Assembly: GCF_030730905.1 (NCBI RefSeq)
Contig: NZ_JAVAMP010000002.1
Span: forward strand, 372,001-436,000
Direction of reading: 5' to 3'
DNA: 64,000 nt
Origin: Chengkuizengella axinellae
Lineage (GTDB): Bacteria; Bacillota; Bacilli; Paenibacillales; KCTC-33759
Shown: in pieces, positions 14,820-23,669 of the stretch
Layout of the letters: each line of letters opens with the position of its first letter
How positions within the stretch are numbered: position 1 is the stretch's first letter
Notes under the pieces: generated by a model
What the model saw: the letters and a program-made list of their open reading frames with translations, nothing else
Told to the model about the DNA's origin: nothing
The model's database searches: none
Program-made: the position numbers and the translations under genes

Positions 14820-16212
14820 TAAGAATAAACAAGTTCCTTTATTAAAATATTGGACCCTAAGATACTTTCTTATTTTGTTATGCATTTTAATATTAATTAC
14901 AATGTTTTTTGGCTTTTGGATAAAATACTCAACCATTCAAAGAGAGTTGAAAATCAGTGAGAATACAGCATCAACCATCGCTCTTAATCTCATTAATGAT
15001 GATATGGATGTGAATAAGAATGTGATGCTACAATTAGACCGTTTGTTCAGAGGTAATTATCAAATTTATGACATTTCAGGTGAAATAATCTCATCAGGAA
15101 AATTCAAAAATAATTTTCCTAGAATACCACTACGAAACAATGGTGGCATCATTGAAGAACAGGTGACTGAAAAAATAAAATTAAATCAATTTTCAGGAGA
15201 TTTTTATCTCATTGTAACTCCTATAATTAGCAATGAACAAATTTTAGGTTATCTAAGCATTACGATTCCAGAACAAGTGCTTTTAGGAGATGAGCAAAAT
15301 GCTCAATACCATATATTAATCATTATTTTTATATGTTTAAGCATTACAGGCTGGTTAATTATTTATTGGTTGTTGAAAAAGCTAACTAATCCCATTCGAT
15401 TAGCGGCTGAAGCAGCGGTTCAAGTCAGTGAAGGAAATTATGACATCAAGTTAAATAAAGATTTTAAAGAAAAGGAACTATATGAACTGAACTATTCCTT
15501 TGAAAATATGGCAGCAAGATTAAAAACACTTGAAACTTTGAGAACTGAATTACTAGCTGGAATAACCCATGAAATTAAAACACCCGTAACTTCTATTTCA
15601 GGTTTAGTTCAAGCTGTAAAAGATAAAGTCGTTACTAAAGAAGAAGAGGAAGAATTTCTTCATCTGGCTCTGCAGGAATCAAACCGACTTCAAAAAATGG
15701 TAGAGGATTTGCTTGATTTTAATTCTTATGCAGCAGGCGTCATTCATTTAGACACGAAAAAAGTGAATTTAAACACAGTAGTTCATGAGGTTGCAAAGCA
15801 ATGGAAGGTAATGGATGGTGACGTTTCAATTACATTGTCTTTACCTGAAGAAGAAATATTTTCATTTGGGGATTCTCTTAGAATGAAACAAATTCTTTTT
15901 AACCTTTTAAAAAATAGTCAGGCTGCAATGACAGAAATGAAAGAGATAATCATTAAAGTGTATCCATATGATGGACAATTTGTTGCAATTGATATTCAAG
16001 ATTCAGGGTCAGGTATTCCAAAACAAGAACAACCGAATGTATTTGAAAGATTTTTCAGAGGTTCAGACAAAAAAGATACCGTGAGAGGTTTAGGTCTCGG
16101 ACTATCTTTGAGTAAAATATTAGCAACTGCACAAAAAGGAGATTTGATTTTAAAAGAATCTTCACCACAAGGTACAACATTCACTTTATTGCTCCCTGCT
16201 CTTGATGATTGA
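14806..16212 (+). CDS. Membrane sensor histidine kinase
   Basis: This is a 468-residue kinase. It has two transmembrane helices (about 17-40 and 168-190) enclosing an extracytoplasmic sensor region of about 125 residues. A HAMP linker (191-243) follows, then the HisKA domain with His255 in ITHEIKTPVT and the HATPase domain with NLLKNSQAAM (N box), DSGSGIP (G1), FERFFRG (F box) and RGLGLGLSLSK (G2). The GTG at 14806 overlaps the regulator gene, so translation is coupled. The signal is unknown; adjacency to exported helical proteins hints at envelope stress. A strong bidirectional terminator follows. Confidence 0.92.
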   Translation: MLTNSKNKQVPLLKYWTLRYFLILLCILILITMFFGFWIKYSTIQRELKISENTASTIALNLINDDMDVNKNVMLQLDRLFRGNYQIYDISGEIISSGKFKNNFPRIPLRNNGGIIEEQVTEKIKLNQFSGDFYLIVTPIISNEQILGYLSITIPEQVLLGDEQNAQYHILIIIFICLSITGWLIIYWLLKKLTNPIRLAAEAAVQVSEGNYDIKLNKDFKEKELYELNYSFENMAARLKTLETLRTELLAGITHEIKTPVTSISGLVQAVKDKVVTKEEEEEFLHLALQESNRLQKMVEDLLDFNSYAAGVIHLDTKKVNLNTVVHEVAKQWKVMDGDVSITLSLPEEEIFSFGDSLRMKQILFNLLKNSQAAMTEMKEIIIKVYPYDGQFVAIDIQDSGSGIPKQEQPNVFERFFRGSDKKDTVRGLGLGLSLSKILATAQKGDLILKESSPQGTTFTLLLPALDD

Positions 16213-16241
16213 TCATAAGATCATAAGATCTAAATATTGCA

Positions 16242-16280
16242 CGTATAAAAATCCTCAATTAGATTGAGGATTTTTATACG
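16242..16280. terminator. Bidirectional rho-independent terminator
   Basis: CGTATAAAAATCCTCAAT and ATTGAGGATTTTTATACG form a perfect 18-bp stem with a TAG loop. It separates the convergent kinase and msrA genes. Confidence 0.9.
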
Positions 16281-16284
16281 GTAA

Positions 16285-16755
16285 TTAAAAATGACAGCTG
16301 TCTAGACCCTTTTTCTCCAAATATTTTTGATGATATTCCTCAGCTTTATAAAAAGAGGAAGCAGGGGTAATCTCTGTTACAATACCCTTTTTGAACTTTT
16401 CACTATTTTGCATTTCTTGTTTTGATTGAACTGCTGATTCCTTTTGAGCCTCTGAATGATAAAAAATAGCTGAACGATATTGTGTACCAATGTCTGGTCC
16501 TTGTCTGTTTAGTGTGGTTGGATTATGATTTTCCCAAAAAACATTTAGTAGACTTTCATATGACACGATTTTTGGATCAAATTCTAGTTGAACAACTTCA
16601 GCATGCCCGGTATTTCCAGTGCACACTTCTTTATAAGTCGGATTATCCTTTGTTCCACCTAAATATCCTACTTCTGTTTTTGTAACTCCATTTATTTTTT
16701 GAAAAGTGGCTTCAACTCCCCAGAAACAACCTGCACCAAATGTTGCTTTTTCCAT
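16285..16755 (-). CDS. msrA: Peptide methionine-S-sulfoxide reductase MsrA
   Basis: This is a 156-residue protein. Cys10 lies in the catalytic motif GAGCFWG. Further family stretches are [49 protein letters not shown] and [10 protein letters not shown], with a C-terminal Cys154 (DSCHF) as likely resolving cysteine. It repairs methionine-S-sulfoxide in proteins using thioredoxin as reductant in the cytoplasm. ATG 16755 follows GAGGTGATTT. There is no fused or adjacent MsrB. It is monocistronic, ending against the shared terminator. Confidence 0.95.
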   Translation of the reverse strand: MEKATFGAGCFWGVEATFQKINGVTKTEVGYLGGTKDNPTYKEVCTGNTGHAEVVQLEFDPKIVSYESLLNVFWENHNPTTLNRQGPDIGTQYRSAIFYHSEAQKESAVQSKQEMQNSEKFKKGIVTEITPASSFYKAEEYHQKYLEKKGLDSCHF

Positions 16756-16807
16756 CTAAATCACCTCATTATTGAATAATAAATCTTTATATTATTATTA
16801 AAAAATA

Positions 16808-16942
16808 ATGTATGAACAAAGTAATGTCAACTATTATGGAAAAGATAAACAAATTCAAGAAAAAAATGAATATAATATACAAAAAAATGAAACTTTTTCA
16901 AAACGATTACGTAGTTCTTTGTATAAACAATGGAAAGGGTGA
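16808..16942 (+). CDS. Possible small protein, 44 residues
   Basis: An ATG frame of 44 codons (MYEQSNVNYYGKDKQ..., ending FSKRLRSSLYKQWKG) stops just inside the ribosome binding site of the next gene. The composition is coding-like and the C-terminal part is basic and amphipathic. There is no ribosome binding site before its ATG, so it may be a leader or chance ORF. I do not recognise it. Confidence 0.3.
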   Translation: MYEQSNVNYYGKDKQIQEKNEYNIQKNETFSKRLRSSLYKQWKG

Positions 16943-16946
16943 TTGA

Positions 16947-17285
16947 ATGGAGATAAAAGCTCTGCAAAAACTAAAAGCAAAATCAATTATTGTTGAAAAC
17001 GGTTTCAACTTTATATTGTCACAAATTTTATTTATTTCTGTATTAGTTGGTGGATTGTTAGGATCCTGGATGTTATTTGGAGTTTTACTTGTGGGTTTAT
17101 TGTACGTTTATCATAAAGAAAATCTTTTTATTTTAAAAATAGCGTTTAGTTTAGCGTGGGCAGCTGGGTTTTATTATTTATTCAGTCAATTTGAGCAAGG
17201 TATAATTGAGTGCTCTATCGCTGCGATCATAGGTTTTATAGGAAGTTGGCTAGTTCACACTATAGGGTTTACTAGTTTTGATTGA
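16947..17285 (+). CDS. Small membrane protein
   Basis: This is a 112-residue protein with three to four hydrophobic segments (about residues 22-52 as a hairpin, 60-78 and 86-107) and few charged residues except at the N-terminus (MEIKALQKLKAKS). It should be an integral cytoplasmic-membrane protein. No family motif is recognised. ATG 16947 is preceded by GAAAGGGTGATTG. A terminator follows directly, so it is monocistronic or cotranscribed only with the short ORF before it. Confidence 0.6.
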   Translation: MEIKALQKLKAKSIIVENGFNFILSQILFISVLVGGLLGSWMLFGVLLVGLLYVYHKENLFILKIAFSLAWAAGFYYLFSQFEQGIIECSIAAIIGFIGSWLVHTIGFTSFD

Positions 17286-17310
17286 AGAAATAAGGATGAC
17301 TTAATATCCG

Positions 17311-17355
17311 AAAGACCCCAAAAGGGAATAGATTATTTTCCTTTTTGGGTCTTTT
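17311..17355. terminator. Rho-independent terminator
   Basis: AAAGACCCCAAAAGGGAA pairs with TTTCCTTTTTGGGTCTTT across an 8-nt loop, followed by TTAT. It ends the small membrane protein gene. Confidence 0.85.
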
Positions 17356-17373
17356 ATCATTTTGATTATTCTT

Positions 17374-17466
17374 TCGACCACCGACAATATCTGAAATACC
17401 TGCTAAAAAGTCACGTACAATATTTGCGCCCATTAGGGTTTTCTCTACAACAATCCCCAATAAGAT
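17374..17466 (-). pseudogene. YbjQ/UPF0145 gene fragment
   Basis: The minus strand encodes LGIVVEKTLMGANIVRDF then LAGISDIVGGR, which matches the N-terminal core of the YbjQ (UPF0145) family of small pentameric proteins. A TGA stop lies two codons before the fragment, and after GGR the sequence runs into unrelated K/N-rich codons and the terminator. The family's remaining 60 or so residues are absent, so this is a remnant. The rest of the 17286-17622 spacer holds the terminator and no other gene. Confidence 0.6.
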
Positions 17467-17622
17467 TCAACCTTGTCTCAAAATATATTTTATTTATGAA
17501 AATTTGAAAATTATATGGTATGATGAGCAACATTTTTTAGTTTTATGAGTCTATTATTATATAGAAATAGATTTTGTATATGAAACAAAACAGTCAGAAT
17601 TTTACGGGGGTAGGGGAGATAC

Positions 17623-18225
17623 ATGAAACAACCATTGTTAAAAACATTATGTGCAGTAGCTTTAGGCAGTTTGATTTTATATGGATGTAGCTCAGAAGAA
17701 GCAGTCCAAGAAATAAGTGTTGTAGAAGAACAAGATACTTTAACAGCTGTTGAAGAAACTTTAGAAGTAGAGTCGATTCAAGCTGAAGAACTAGAATCAC
17801 CTGAGGTTTCTATAGAGATCGAGCAAAATGAAGAAGAGCCACCTGAAGAAACTTCTAATACAACTTTTGAGAATGATATTGATACGATTCAATCTAGTTT
17901 ACAGATTGGATTAAGCAAAGAGGATATTACTGAAATGTTGGGAGAGCAATATTCAGAGTTTGTTTCACCACTGGATGATATCATAATGTGGAAATATGAC
18001 TTGCTTACATCATCTGATTATATTTATGATGCAGAATCTCAATCAGATGCTATTGATTTTGAAGGTTTTATGAATGGAACAATAGGAGCACAATTATTTG
18101 TAGAATGGAGTTATGATGAATTTACAAATCATTACGTGATGTACTATGTATGCGGTGATGAAGGAGAAATTTGTGAATTTAGAGTATGGGATGATGGTTC
18201 TATTACTAAATCACAGATTAATTGA
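17623..18225 (+). CDS. Lipoprotein with acidic linker
   Basis: This is a 200-residue protein. The signal peptide ends in a lipobox (SLILYGC, Cys22), so it should be lipid-anchored outside the membrane. Residues 25-80 are a disordered Glu-rich linker. Residues 85-200 form a compact domain beginning IQSSLQIGLSKEDITEMLG, which resembles the helix-loop start of BamE/SmpA-like folds, and end with a C-GDEGEICEFRVWDDGS strand. Two cysteines near residues 177 and 183 may form a disulfide. ATG 17623 follows GTAGGGGAGAT. The function is unknown, and both neighbours are decayed genes. Confidence 0.7.
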   Translation: MKQPLLKTLCAVALGSLILYGCSSEEAVQEISVVEEQDTLTAVEETLEVESIQAEELESPEVSIEIEQNEEEPPEETSNTTFENDIDTIQSSLQIGLSKEDITEMLGEQYSEFVSPLDDIIMWKYDLLTSSDYIYDAESQSDAIDFEGFMNGTIGAQLFVEWSYDEFTNHYVMYYVCGDEGEICEFRVWDDGSITKSQIN

Positions 18226-18382
18226 TTAAATAAGATGAAATGTTAAAATGAACATATGTTAAGTAATAAAAATAAAAGGATTATTATTAGATTTTAATTA
18301 CATAAAGAACCTGAAAACCTTCTTTTGAACTTCACTTAATATTTTCTGAGTTTTAGTTTCAATTCAATGGAGGTTTTTTGGT

Positions 18383-18686
18383 ATGAGAAAAAACATAAAT
18401 TTTTTTAATAAAATTAGTAAAAGTTTTTATCCGATCCTTTCATTTTGAAGATTGGGATCAACAACAAATCAAGGAACGTTCAATCTTCTTATAGGAGCAT
18501 GTGAAAAATGGGACAGCATTAGATACTTTACTAGTTGAAGTTTTTATATTAATACATCTGGAAAGTATAGCAAAAAGAAATCCACTAGATGAATTTCATA
18601 AGTTAGTCATTCAAGCTTATGCAGAGTTGCAGAAAAGGATAGAGAAAGGGATTATGGAACTCTTTTATACTATTTACTATTGTTGT
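18383..18686 (+). pseudogene. SecA remnant with large internal deletion
   Basis: An ATG with GGAGG upstream begins MRKNINFFNKISKSFYPILSF, then a frameshift near 18438 leads to FEDWDQQQIKERS. After one in-frame TAG it continues VKNGTALDTLLVEVFILI, which matches the start of SecA (compare K-G-A-T-T-D-D-L-L-V-E-A-F in Bacillus SecA). It then jumps without a break to HLESIAKRNPLDEFHK and IEKGIMELF, which matches the C-terminal helical scaffold of SecA (HLRAYAQTNPLREY). About 700 residues, including the whole ATPase, are missing at a junction near 18550-18556. This is a scar of a SecA-like gene. Nothing else is seen between 18226 and 18382. Confidence 0.6.
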
Positions 18687-18722
18687 AAGACTCGCTCCTT
18701 CTTCAAGAGAGAGAGTCTTACA
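18684..18722. repeat. Dispersed hairpin element, intact copy
   Basis: TGTAAGACTCGCTC and GAGAGAGAGTCTTACA surround a CTTCTTCAA loop. The palindrome overlaps the end of the SecA remnant and is related to sequences at 10032-10068 and 11186-11222. The remaining 18723-18860 shows no gene. Confidence 0.5.
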
Positions 18723-18860
18723 GTATGATTTCATCAAGAAAATGATTTACAACTAAATGCAGGTCGCATCCTGTGCACAGTCATTAATTGTCAAATCCTA
18801 TGGGTTAGTCATGTACAATCACTTTCATGTGATCATTCTGAAACCAAATCATTCTCTTTA

Positions 18861-20147
18861 TCAAACACTAGGCTCTTCTTGTACTTTTTGTTTTGAAAGA
18901 TTAGTCGTATGCTGCTTTTCATATTTCGGCAATACAATGGCATAAAAGATAGCAACGATCATTAAACATCCTCCTACTAGCCAATATAATCCTTCAATCT
19001 TTACAATTGTTGGATAAGTAACGGCAATAACACCAAGTGTTATGGTTTGAGCCAACATAGTTAAAGGATCAAGCCATCCTTGAACACGTCCCATCATTTT
19101 TGGATCCACAATTTTTGGAATCCATCCCCCAAGTGCTACATTAATAAATGGCAAAAATAAGCCAACAACAAATAACAATGAGAAGAAAATAATAATAGAA
19201 GGAGAATTTACAGATAAAGCAGTAATCAAGCCGCACATAAGCAAACCTAAAATCGCTAGCTTATATAGTTTTACTTTTTGAGCTATGATGGAGGCGAAAA
19301 TACTTCCTATCAGTACACCAATACCAAAAATAATACCTAGAATAACTGACATTTGCTCATAAGTTTCTTTTGCTAATTCATATTTAAGCATAAAAATAAG
19401 AATAACTGAAAAACCGCCATTCACGATCCCAAAGACGATAAAACCAACGATCAAGGAAAGCAATAAACGATTCCCTAAAATATAGATCATGCCTTCTCTA
19501 AAGTCTTTTAAAACCATTGAGATTTGAAGATCTCTTAATGATTTTTTACCGTTAGGTAAACGAACAGATTCAGGTATATTACATGCATGTAGAAGAAGAG
19601 CGCTAATCACAAATGAAATCGTATCAACGATAATTGCTCCTTCAATACCTACTGTCCAATATGCAACAGCTCCTAAGGCGCTTCCAAATAACATGAACAA
19701 GCTGTTTACCATTTGATTTAATCCAGCTGCAGTTGTATATTCATGTTCTTTTAAAATGCCTTGAACCATAGCTTGTTCGGCAGGAAAGAAAAATTTCTGA
19801 ACTGCACTTCTTAAAAATATGATGAAAAATATTAACGGAATCCAGCCTATCCAAATGGCAGCAAGAAAACAAATCGATAAAATGGCACGGATCCAATCGC
19901 TGTATACTGCGATTTTTTGGCGGTCCATTCGATCAGCAAATACACCAATAAGCAAAAACACAAACAAAGTTGGTAGCGAGTACATCATTTCATTAATCGT
20001 TGCATATATAGGTTGATTAGTAAAACGATCCAATAAGTAAAACATAAAAGCGGTCAAACCAATCACTGTACCCATGTGTGAAGTTAGGTTTGCAAGAAAT
20101 AATTTGGTATAATTTCCGTTTTTAAAAACTGAGAATGTTTTTGTCAT
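18861..20147 (-). CDS. MFS transporter
   Basis: This is a 428-residue major facilitator with about 12 hydrophobic segments. The loop between helices 2 and 3 carries GVFADRMDRQK, the D-R-x-D-R-[RQ]-K signature of MFS exporters. The N-terminal FKNGNYTKLFLANLTS is typical of the MFS_3 / EntS-like group. It is probably a proton-driven exporter of drugs, siderophores or metabolites in the cytoplasmic membrane; the substrate cannot be read. ATG 20147 follows AAAGGAGAGGAAT. It is monocistronic and divergent from the cardiolipin synthase gene. Confidence 0.85.
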   Translation of the reverse strand: MTKTFSVFKNGNYTKLFLANLTSHMGTVIGLTAFMFYLLDRFTNQPIYATINEMMYSLPTLFVFLLIGVFADRMDRQKIAVYSDWIRAILSICFLAAIWIGWIPLIFFIIFLRSAVQKFFFPAEQAMVQGILKEHEYTTAAGLNQMVNSLFMLFGSALGAVAYWTVGIEGAIIVDTISFVISALLLHACNIPESVRLPNGKKSLRDLQISMVLKDFREGMIYILGNRLLLSLIVGFIVFGIVNGGFSVILIFMLKYELAKETYEQMSVILGIIFGIGVLIGSIFASIIAQKVKLYKLAILGLLMCGLITALSVNSPSIIIFFSLLFVVGLFLPFINVALGGWIPKIVDPKMMGRVQGWLDPLTMLAQTITLGVIAVTYPTIVKIEGLYWLVGGCLMIVAIFYAIVLPKYEKQHTTNLSKQKVQEEPSV

Positions 20148-20382
20148 ATTCCTCTCCTTTAAGTCAGTAAGTAACTATCATATTATAGCGTATATATAGG
20201 AAAATTGTAACAAAATTGTTAAGTGATATGGCTAATGATAAGATATCTCTGAAAGGATTTACATTCCATTATTTAACTAGCTTTACATAACTCCTTGTTA
20301 TCATACATAATAAATTAAATAACATTAATTAGTATTTGACTTGCATTGGTTGTTATCTTTTGTTTGCAAAGGAAGTGTTTAC

Positions 20383-21840
20383 ATGGAACTTAATAATATC
20401 ATTACAATTGTGGTTTCATTAGTTACTGTCATAAATATTTTACTCGCTGGTCTTGTAGTTTTTATTGAAAGAAGGAATATTGCTTCCACTTGGGCATGGT
20501 TAATGATCTTTTTGTTTATCCCGATTATTGGTTTTTTAGCCTATCTATTTTTTGGACGACAGGTGAAAAAGAAGAATTTTTATCACTTATCTGCTGAAGA
20601 GGAACGATTTCTTAAATCTGCTGTAGATGAACAAGAAAGGAAACTGCAAAATAGTGATGAATTTAATCAAACAAAAATACTAAAAGATCATTCTAAATTA
20701 CTTTTGATGAATTTGAAATCGGCAACTGCTTTAATCTCAACAGACAACGAGATTGATATTTTTAATGATGGAGAAGATAAATTTAGTGCACTTTTTGAAG
20801 ATATCAGAGCAGCTAAGCACGAAATAAATATTCAATACTATATCATTCAACCTGATTCCCTTGGGAAAAAATTACGTGACGAACTTATAATAAAAGCAAA
20901 AGAAGGTGTTAAAGTTAGGGTTCTTTATGATGAAATTGGTTCAAAAAGGATTAAGTCGACGTTTTTTAAAGAACTTGTTTCAAGTGGTGGAGAGGTTGAG
21001 GTGTTTTTTCCTTCCTTTTTAAAATTAATAAATTTTCGCATTAACAATAGAAATCACCGGAAGCTTTGCATAATTGATGGTAAAGTAGCTTACATAGGAG
21101 GATTCAATGTAGGGAATGAGTATCTTGGACAGAATAAGAAGTTTGGGTACTGGAGAGATACACATTTAAAGGTAAAAGGTGAGTCTGTTAATCATATACA
21201 AGGTAGATTTGTGCTGGATTGGTATCAGGCAAAGAGAGAGGATAATCATAAACTTGAGCAATTTGTTTTTCAAGCCGAAAAACATAGTGGAAGCAGTCCT
21301 GTTCAAATCGTGGATAGTGGACCTCACTCTGAAACAGAACATCTTAAATATATGTATATTAAACTAATTATGTCAGCTAAAAAAAGTGTATATATTCAAA
21401 CGCCTTATTTTATTCCTGATGCAAGTTTTATGGATGCTTGTAAAATGGCGTTGTTAACAGGTGTTGATCTAAGAATCATGATTCCGAATAAACCGGATCA
21501 CCCTTTTGTATATTGGGCTACCTTGCTGTATGCAGGGGAATTATTGAACTATGGTGCTAAGATTTTACTATATGAAAAGGGCTTCATCCATGCAAAAACG
21601 ATCGTAGTAGATAACGAAGTTGCTTCTGTAGGTACTACCAATATTGACATGCGAAGCTTTAAATTAAACTTTGAAGTCAACGCCATTATTTATGATGAGA
21701 AAGTCTCAAAGCAATTAAATGATATGTTTATTGAAGATACAATGCACAGCTCAGAGTTGACGATTGAAAAGTATAAGGAAAGATCATTGTATATCAGATT
21801 TAAAGAAGCGATTTCCAGATTGTTATCTCCTATTTTATAG
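20383..21840 (+). CDS. cls: Cardiolipin synthase
   Basis: This is a 485-residue protein. There are two N-terminal transmembrane helices (about 3-27 and 35-55) and two phospholipase-D HKD motifs: HRKLCIIDG (His225, Lys227, Asp232) and HAKTIVVDN (His403, Lys405, Asp410), each followed by the G-G-F-N or G-T-T-N-I-D-M-R-S turn. It joins two phosphatidylglycerol molecules to cardiolipin at the membrane. ATG 20383 follows AAAGGAAGTG at about 8 nt; the longer frame from 20341 has no site. Length is normal for Bacillus Cls/YwnE types. It is monocistronic. Confidence 0.93.
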   Translation: MELNNIITIVVSLVTVINILLAGLVVFIERRNIASTWAWLMIFLFIPIIGFLAYLFFGRQVKKKNFYHLSAEEERFLKSAVDEQERKLQNSDEFNQTKILKDHSKLLLMNLKSATALISTDNEIDIFNDGEDKFSALFEDIRAAKHEINIQYYIIQPDSLGKKLRDELIIKAKEGVKVRVLYDEIGSKRIKSTFFKELVSSGGEVEVFFPSFLKLINFRINNRNHRKLCIIDGKVAYIGGFNVGNEYLGQNKKFGYWRDTHLKVKGESVNHIQGRFVLDWYQAKREDNHKLEQFVFQAEKHSGSSPVQIVDSGPHSETEHLKYMYIKLIMSAKKSVYIQTPYFIPDASFMDACKMALLTGVDLRIMIPNKPDHPFVYWATLLYAGELLNYGAKILLYEKGFIHAKTIVVDNEVASVGTTNIDMRSFKLNFEVNAIIYDEKVSKQLNDMFIEDTMHSSELTIEKYKERSLYIRFKEAISRLLSPIL

Positions 21841-21993
21841 TTTTGTATAAGAATACACGGTGATTGTCCAAAGCTTTTAGGTACATAATTGGTTAATGTT
21901 GTATAATGAAATCGTGGTGAGTCATACTAGTTATAGAAATATTGTTAATTAAAAAGAAGATCTAATTATTGCTGGAAACGGAGAACTCTTATT

Positions 21994-22737
21994 GTGACTG
22001 AAATAAAATTACCGAGTGAAATTAAAGAAATAAAAGATTTTCAACAAATGAAGGCTATAAAAGCTGAATTAATTCGATTCATGATGTCCTATAAATTTGC
22101 ATTAAGCGAAATAAGTACGAAAATTGATATATTAAAACAGGAATTTCAATATATTCATGAATATAACCCTTTCGAGCATGTAAATTCTAGGATGAAAACA
22201 CTTGAAAGCATTATAAATAAGGCCAAAAGAAAAGGCAGTGATTTTTCTTTGAAATCAATCAAAGAAAATATTAGAGATATCGCTGGTGTACGAATCATCT
22301 GCTCCTTTGTTTCTGATATTTATGTGATCAGTGAAATGCTGGAGAAACAAAAGGATATTCATGTCATTGAATCTAAGGACTATATCCAAAACCCTAAACC
22401 AAACGGTTATCAAAGTCTTCATCTTATTGTACAAATTCCTGTTTTCATGTCAGATAGAGAAGAACATGTCTGTGTAGAAATTCAAATTCGAACCATTGCG
22501 ATGGATTTTTGGGCAAGTTTAGAACATAAAATCTATTATAAATACAACAAAGAGATTCCTAAAACGATGAGAGACGAATTGAAAGAAGCTGCAATTACAG
22601 CTGCACAATTAGATGCAAAAATGGAGAAGATCAATCAAGAAGTGAACAAAATAAAAGAAACGGATACAGAAGATGAGCTGCGAGATTTGATGGGGAATAA
22701 TGAGAGGCTTCCCTTACCTTATGAAATTATGGAGTGA
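21994..22737 (+). CDS. Small alarmone synthetase, GTP pyrophosphokinase
   Basis: This is a 247-residue protein with the RelA/SpoT synthetase fold and no hydrolase or regulatory domains. Key motifs are VNSRMKTLESI, DIAGVRIICSFVSDIY, NPKPNGYQSLHL and EIQIRTIAMDFWASLEHK. These contain the residues that bind GDP/GTP and ATP in RelQ/RelP (YjbM/YwaC) enzymes. It makes (p)ppGpp in the cytoplasm as a stress signal. The GTG at 21994 follows ACGGAGA at about 8 nt. The C-terminal helix (about 200-235) corresponds to the oligomerisation helix of the RelQ type. The following gene starts 41 bp later in the same direction. Confidence 0.9.
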   Translation: MTEIKLPSEIKEIKDFQQMKAIKAELIRFMMSYKFALSEISTKIDILKQEFQYIHEYNPFEHVNSRMKTLESIINKAKRKGSDFSLKSIKENIRDIAGVRIICSFVSDIYVISEMLEKQKDIHVIESKDYIQNPKPNGYQSLHLIVQIPVFMSDREEHVCVEIQIRTIAMDFWASLEHKIYYKYNKEIPKTMRDELKEAAITAAQLDAKMEKINQEVNKIKETDTEDELRDLMGNNERLPLPYEIME

Positions 22738-22778
22738 TTGAAAGAGCATAACATTTTTAGACAAGGGGACAAGAATAA

Positions 22779-23405
22779 GTGTTAAAAGATAAATTAATAG
22801 GGAGTTGGTCAGTAGATCAAATGTATAGTCCAGGTGCACAAAGTGATGACTGGATTGTATTTTTAAATAATGGAATTGGCTGGTTTCAAAGTTGCAATTG
22901 GGGCTCATGTTGTACTGAAACGTTTAAATGGAGCATCGTTAATAATGATCTTCTAGAAATAAATTTTGATAAGTTTTATGGGTATGAAGATGAGATTGAA
23001 AAAATTGAATCAACATTTAAAAGTAAGATTGAAATTAATAAAGAAATGACACCTAGTGGAAATAACGTAGAAGTCATTACTTTTGATGAAGCTTTTTATG
23101 ATAGTAAAAAATATGGTTTGGAAACAAAAGATGTGAGTATTGATAGGCTTAATTATAAGTTGAAAAAATATGAGGGTGCAGAATTTTTTGAACCTAGATA
23201 TTTTAAAATTCACAAAGATGAGCAAGTTTACTATAGAAGAAGAGAATCTGTCATTGGAAAAATTCCGGATTCGTATCGAGAGAATCCAATATTAATTACT
23301 CAATTAATGATTCAAAACCTTAGGGAGCATTTTGAAAACGAATATGAAATTAAAGAGATCGATAAAGAAGAATATGAATTAAATAAAGAAAAACATTTGG
23401 AATAA
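22779..23405 (+). CDS. Uncharacterised protein
   Basis: This is a 208-residue protein beginning LKDKLIGSWSVDQMY (GTG start; AAGGGGAC about 9 nt upstream). The G-x-W near the start and the alternation of short strands (WIVFLNNGIGWFQ, FKWSIVNNDLLEI) suggest a lipocalin-like beta-barrel such as those of stand-alone 'lipocalin-like' bacterial proteins. The C-terminal third is charged and helical. No signal peptide or membrane segment is seen. It may share a transcript with the alarmone synthetase and ends at a terminator. Function unknown. Confidence 0.55.
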   Translation: MLKDKLIGSWSVDQMYSPGAQSDDWIVFLNNGIGWFQSCNWGSCCTETFKWSIVNNDLLEINFDKFYGYEDEIEKIESTFKSKIEINKEMTPSGNNVEVITFDEAFYDSKKYGLETKDVSIDRLNYKLKKYEGAEFFEPRYFKIHKDEQVYYRRRESVIGKIPDSYRENPILITQLMIQNLREHFENEYEIKEIDKEEYELNKEKHLE

Positions 23406-23459
23406 TAAGTGTAATTGTACTTTTCTTATACACCAGTATTTAATAATAGTTAGCTCTAA

Positions 23460-23483
23460 GGCTCGCCATTTGGCGAGCTTTTT
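23460..23483 (+). terminator. Rho-independent terminator
   Basis: GCTCGCCA and TGGCGAGC form a perfect 8-bp GC-rich stem with a TT loop, followed by TTTTTAT. It ends the transcript before the urease promoter region. Confidence 0.9.
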
Positions 23484-23581
23484 ATCTAATACATGTCTTT
23501 TTATAATGCGAAATGGAAATAATTAGATAAGATCAAAACAAAATAATGTGCATACATTAAATTTTAGTGTGAGGAGATTTG

Positions 23582-23598
23582 TGTTATATTTAGTGACA
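23582..23598. promoter_or_regulatory. GlnR/TnrA box 1 upstream of urease
   Basis: TGTTATATTTAGTGACA is a perfect match to TGTNA-N7-TNACA, the shared GlnR/TnrA site of Bacillales. It lies about 160 bp before ureA in a 340-bp AT-rich spacer (23406-23745) that otherwise holds the preceding terminator and the promoter. Confidence 0.75.
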
Positions 23599-23669
23599 TA
23601 TAACTTAAAATACATTTAATAAAATAATATAATTTACCATTTACAATCATTTTTTTACAATTATATATG

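Noticed and set aside
18501..18728. Plus-strand 75-codon open frame as an independent gene
   Set aside because: It is the in-frame middle and end of the SecA remnant and has no proper start of its own.
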